Positions 61,802 to 64,000 of a stretch of DNA of 64,000 bases are shown here, piece after piece (the first letter of the stretch is position 1; each line of letters starts with the position of its first letter). The stretch lies in contig NC_018209.1 of the NCBI RefSeq assembly GCF_000219625.1, positions 1,426,001 to 1,490,000 on the forward strand. The letters run 5' to 3'. A model generated the notes under the pieces. That model was not told the DNA's origin and ran no database searches. It saw nothing but the letters and a program-made list of their open reading frames with translations. This DNA comes from Zymoseptoria tritici IPO323 (lineage: Eukaryota; Ascomycota; Dothideomycetes; Mycosphaerellales; Mycosphaerellaceae). The translations under genes were made by a program, and so were the position numbers.

Positions 61802-62281
61802 ATGTCCACTCAACAACAAGTCCGCGTCGGCATAGCCCTCTTCATCCTCCACCCCTCCTCCACCCCCTCAAACCCAACCTTCCTCCTCGGCCGCCGCAAA
61901 GGCTCCCACGGAGCCGGAACCTACGCCCTTCCAGGCGGGCACCTCGAGTTCGGCGAAGATCCCGCTACCTGCGCTGGGCGAGAAGCGATGGAAGAGACAG
62001 GACTGGAAGTCGTGGATATCGAGTTCTTTACTGCGACGAACGATTATATGCCTGACGAGGGGAAGCATTATATCACGCTCTGGATGGTTGGACGACGGAA
62101 AGATGAGAGTGTAGAGGCGGAGGTGATGGAGAAGGATAAGTGTGAGGGGTGGGAGTGGTGTGCTTGGGAGAAGTTTGTGGAGGAAGCGGGTGAGGAGAGA
62201 GAGGTGGAGGGGAGGAGATATTTTTTGCCGATGAGGAATTTATTGAGGCAGAGGGCGGGCGTGATACCAAGTCCGCGGTGA
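61802..62281 (+). CDS. Nudix hydrolase, MutT/NUDT15-like
   Basis: Single exon, 159 residues. The Nudix box is complete: [20 protein letters not shown] followed by ETGL, giving the GX5EX7REUXEEXGU pattern with all metal-binding Glu. [12 protein letters not shown] and [20 protein letters not shown] before it are typical of the MTH1/NUDT15 branch, which hydrolyses oxidised or other nucleoside triphosphates to monophosphates. No targeting signal. The codon bias shifts strongly from C- to G-ending codons midway, as in the hypothetical gene at 59.3 kb, without breaking the frame. Confidence 0.9.
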   Translation: MSTQQQVRVGIALFILHPSSTPSNPTFLLGRRKGSHGAGTYALPGGHLEFGEDPATCAGREAMEETGLEVVDIEFFTATNDYMPDEGKHYITLWMVGRRKDESVEAEVMEKDKCEGWEWCAWEKFVEEAGEEREVEGRRYFLPMRNLLRQRAGVIPSPR

Positions 62282-62519
62282 GGGTGTTTTTGGTGGGAGG
62301 ATATAAGTGTCCTTGTCTAGGAGTTGCAGGTGTGTTTGAGGTACTGGACATGATCTGCGTCGTCATGACATTGCAAATTCTGCACATTTCCTGAATTCGC
62401 TTGCCTGTAAAGCTCCTTTCTCTCGCCAAATCTCCTCCTTTGGCATCTGGTCGCGACTTCTCGCCCACTTTGCTTCGTGCCCTCTTCCCATACCACTCGG
62501 CAGGTTGCACGTCGCATGG

Positions 62520-63255
62520 CTAGACATCCTCCGGCTTCGCCCTCTCCCCCAAATCCATATCCCGATGCTCATCAACATAATGCGAATCACCCTTCTTCTC
62601 AGCCTCTTTCCCTCCCGCGGCTCTCCACTCTTCAATCGCCTTCCACGCAACTCGGAAACCCTGTATCACACCCGTCAGCTAAGCCATCCACCTCCACCAC
62701 CACCTCCCACCTCCCACTCCCACAGTCATGCGCCCATCACCCGCAAGAAGAACAAAAACTCACCTCAATCCCACTCGGCATCCCACAATAACAAGCCGCC
62801 TGCAAAATCACCTCCTTAATCTCCTCCTCCGTCGCACCATTATTCATGGCACCTTTGACATGCGTCGCCAATTCCTGAGACCGGTTCTGGCAGCAGAGCA
62901 TCACGATGTTGAGGAAGGAGCGGGTTTTGAGGGGTAAGCCCGGGCGGGTCCAGATTGAGCCCCAGCAGGATTCGGAGACGTACTATGGGGAGCGTTAGCG
63001 AGGTCATACAACGGCGAGGGATTGGTTGCCAACGAGGGTTGAGTGTTCGAGGGAAGCGAGAGGAGGGCAGGGAGGGAAGGAAGGGTGGTAGGATGTATGT
63101 ACTTCTTGCATAGCTTTCGAAAAAGAATTATCCGCGTTGGCGAGGGCTTTGTCGACGTATTCTTTTCCGGCGACTTGGTAGCGCATTTTGATGCCTTCGT
63201 TGTAGAGGATGCGGTGGGCTTGGGCGATTTCTTCGGGGGTGTAGTTGGAGGACAT
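62520..63255 (-). CDS. Carboxymuconolactone decarboxylase (AhpD/CMD) family protein
   Basis: Three exons: 63255-63103, 62982-62764 and 62660-62520, 170 residues, all phase 0. YTPEEIAQAHRILYNEGIKM, then KTRSFLNIVMLCCQNRSQEL, HVKGAMNNGATEEEIKEVIL and QAACYCGMPSGIEGFRVAWK give the CMD fold with its helix order and the late YCG-P motif. Bacterial homologues include 4-carboxymuconolactone decarboxylase of the beta-ketoadipate pathway and AhpD-like peroxidase partners. The fungal protein could be either; the CxxC of AhpD is not present in the usual place, favouring a decarboxylase-like role. The ORF extends 36 codons upstream but the Met at 63255 fits the family start. Confidence 0.85.
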
Positions 63256-63703
63256 GGTTGCTGTTGGATGGAGGGAGGATGGAGGGGTTGTCGGGAGGAA
63301 TGAGGAGGAATAGGATGGATCTTGTTTCTTTCTGGAGAGGTCGTGGTAGGATGAGGGCTTCACAATCGAGATCTAGGGGTATGTGTTTCGCACGAAATGT
63401 GAGAGTGAGGACGATGAGTAGCAGGAGGAGGAGGAGGAGGAGGAAGATGAGGAGGAAGATGAGGAGATGGAGGAAGGAACAAGCAATGCCCGTTCACGAG
63501 CTTACTTTCGTCAGCGCCTCGGCCAGCCCAAAGATATGAGCACGCGGACAGCTACGCCATTGATGCTAGAGCTTTTATCCGACTCCTCTTATCCGGGAGT
63601 TCGAAGCTCAAAAGCCGACGTCGGAGCGATGGAGCTGTATGGCGGAGAAGCTACCTACCTTATAGCTAGACTATTGTTGCTGACATAAGACGACATGTAT
63701 ACC
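63256..63703. other. Intergenic, contains GGA-type microsatellite, no gene
   Basis: Promoter of the carboxymuconolactone decarboxylase gene, then a transition to the right-hand repeat. No supported ORF. Confidence 0.4.
63421..63476 (+). repeat. GAG/GGA-rich microsatellite
   Basis: A run of GAG/GGA triplets interrupted by AAGAT units; purine-only on this strand for nearly all of its length. Confidence 0.8.
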
Positions 63704-64000
63704 TTGTTGTGGATCATTAGACTAACCATTAGTGAAGTGCACGTGACTAGTGCTAAGGCATTCCTACACACAGATAGCTAAAGTAAGAATCTTATACTTA
63801 AGATTCTCTCTGTATAATAATATATACCTGCTAATTAGAGGTCTTCTTCTACTTAGCTTAAGTCTAATTATAACAGGTTATAAGCCTAGCGTAACTACTG
63901 CACACTTAAGGAAGAATTATCTGTTCTAAGCGTAGCTACTAGAACCTTACTATATACTATTTAGATAGTTAACTAGCGAGCCGAGAAAGAGCTAGTTATA
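63704..64000 (+). mobile_element. 5' LTR and start of a RIP-like Ty1/copia element
   Basis: A segment starting TGTTGTGGATCATTAG (63704) and ending CTAATTATAACA (63875) has TGTT...AACA ends. It is followed by GGTTATAAGCCTAGC, which resembles the tRNA-derived primer-binding site region found after copia LTRs of fungi. A TATA-like stretch (TATAATAATATATA) sits in the middle. Downstream sequence is TpA-rich like the left-hand repeats. The internal region and 3' LTR are outside the window, so this rests on ends and context only. Confidence 0.5.

Overview
The window looks like nuclear DNA of a filamentous ascomycete, most likely a Dothideomycete of the Mycosphaerella type (order-level guess from gene content only). 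Genes are short-intron (about 40-90 bp, GT-AG), there is a fungal highly reducing polyketide synthase, a fungal C2H2/Zn2Cys6 regulator, and the two ends carry retroelement remnants whose Trp and Gln codons have become TAG stops, as repeat-induced point mutation (RIP) would produce.

Layout. 1-7.3 kb is a decayed repeat block: the end of a Ty3/gypsy chromovirus pol (integrase tail plus chromodomain), then AT-rich degenerate repeats with a 16-bp minisatellite. At the edge of that block (7.97 kb) sits a small secreted six-cysteine protein. 9.06-9.82 kb is a MET8-type siroheme synthase.

10.2-30.0 kb is a secondary-metabolite cluster of sphinganine-analogue type: PhyH dioxygenase, P450, MFS exporter, PLP alpha-oxoamine synthase, 3-ketosphinganine-reductase-like SDR, an LCB1-like serine-palmitoyltransferase subunit without the PLP lysine, and a KS-AT-DH-(dead MT)-ER-KR-ACP polyketide synthase without a release domain. 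The inferred logic is that the PKS makes an unbranched reduced acyl chain on its ACP, the oxoamine synthase condenses it with an amino acid and so releases it, the SDR reduces the 3-ketone, the P450 and dioxygenase hydroxylate, and the MFS protein exports. Six genes form three divergent pairs. I see no cluster-specific regulator inside.

30.0-34.7 kb has a membrane protein with an apparent frameshift, a GT25-like glycosyltransferase, and a stretch that I could not resolve. 34.8-42.3 kb holds two P450s around a synthase that I recognise as related to BcABA3, the unusual sesquiterpene synthase of fungal abscisic acid biosynthesis. Two specialised-metabolite loci therefore lie side by side.

42.5-43.8 kb has a RidA-like and a PRXL2/AhpC-like gene. 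43.9-51.3 kb is a head-to-tail array of four paralogous, apparently intronless genes of a family I do not recognise: a conserved core of about 250 residues, with long charged tails in two members and similar upstream sequence blocks. It is the best candidate here for something undescribed. 51.6-63.3 kb returns to ordinary genes (luciferase-like monooxygenase, alcohol dehydrogenase, HhH-GPD DNA glycosylase, an NTF2-like hypothetical, BAR protein, Nudix hydrolase, carboxymuconolactone decarboxylase), interrupted by two adjacent genes with several frame breaks (56.2-58.9 kb). The right edge has the LTR of a RIP-like copia element.

Exon boundaries were placed by reading splice sites and frame by eye; no transcript data or searches were available.
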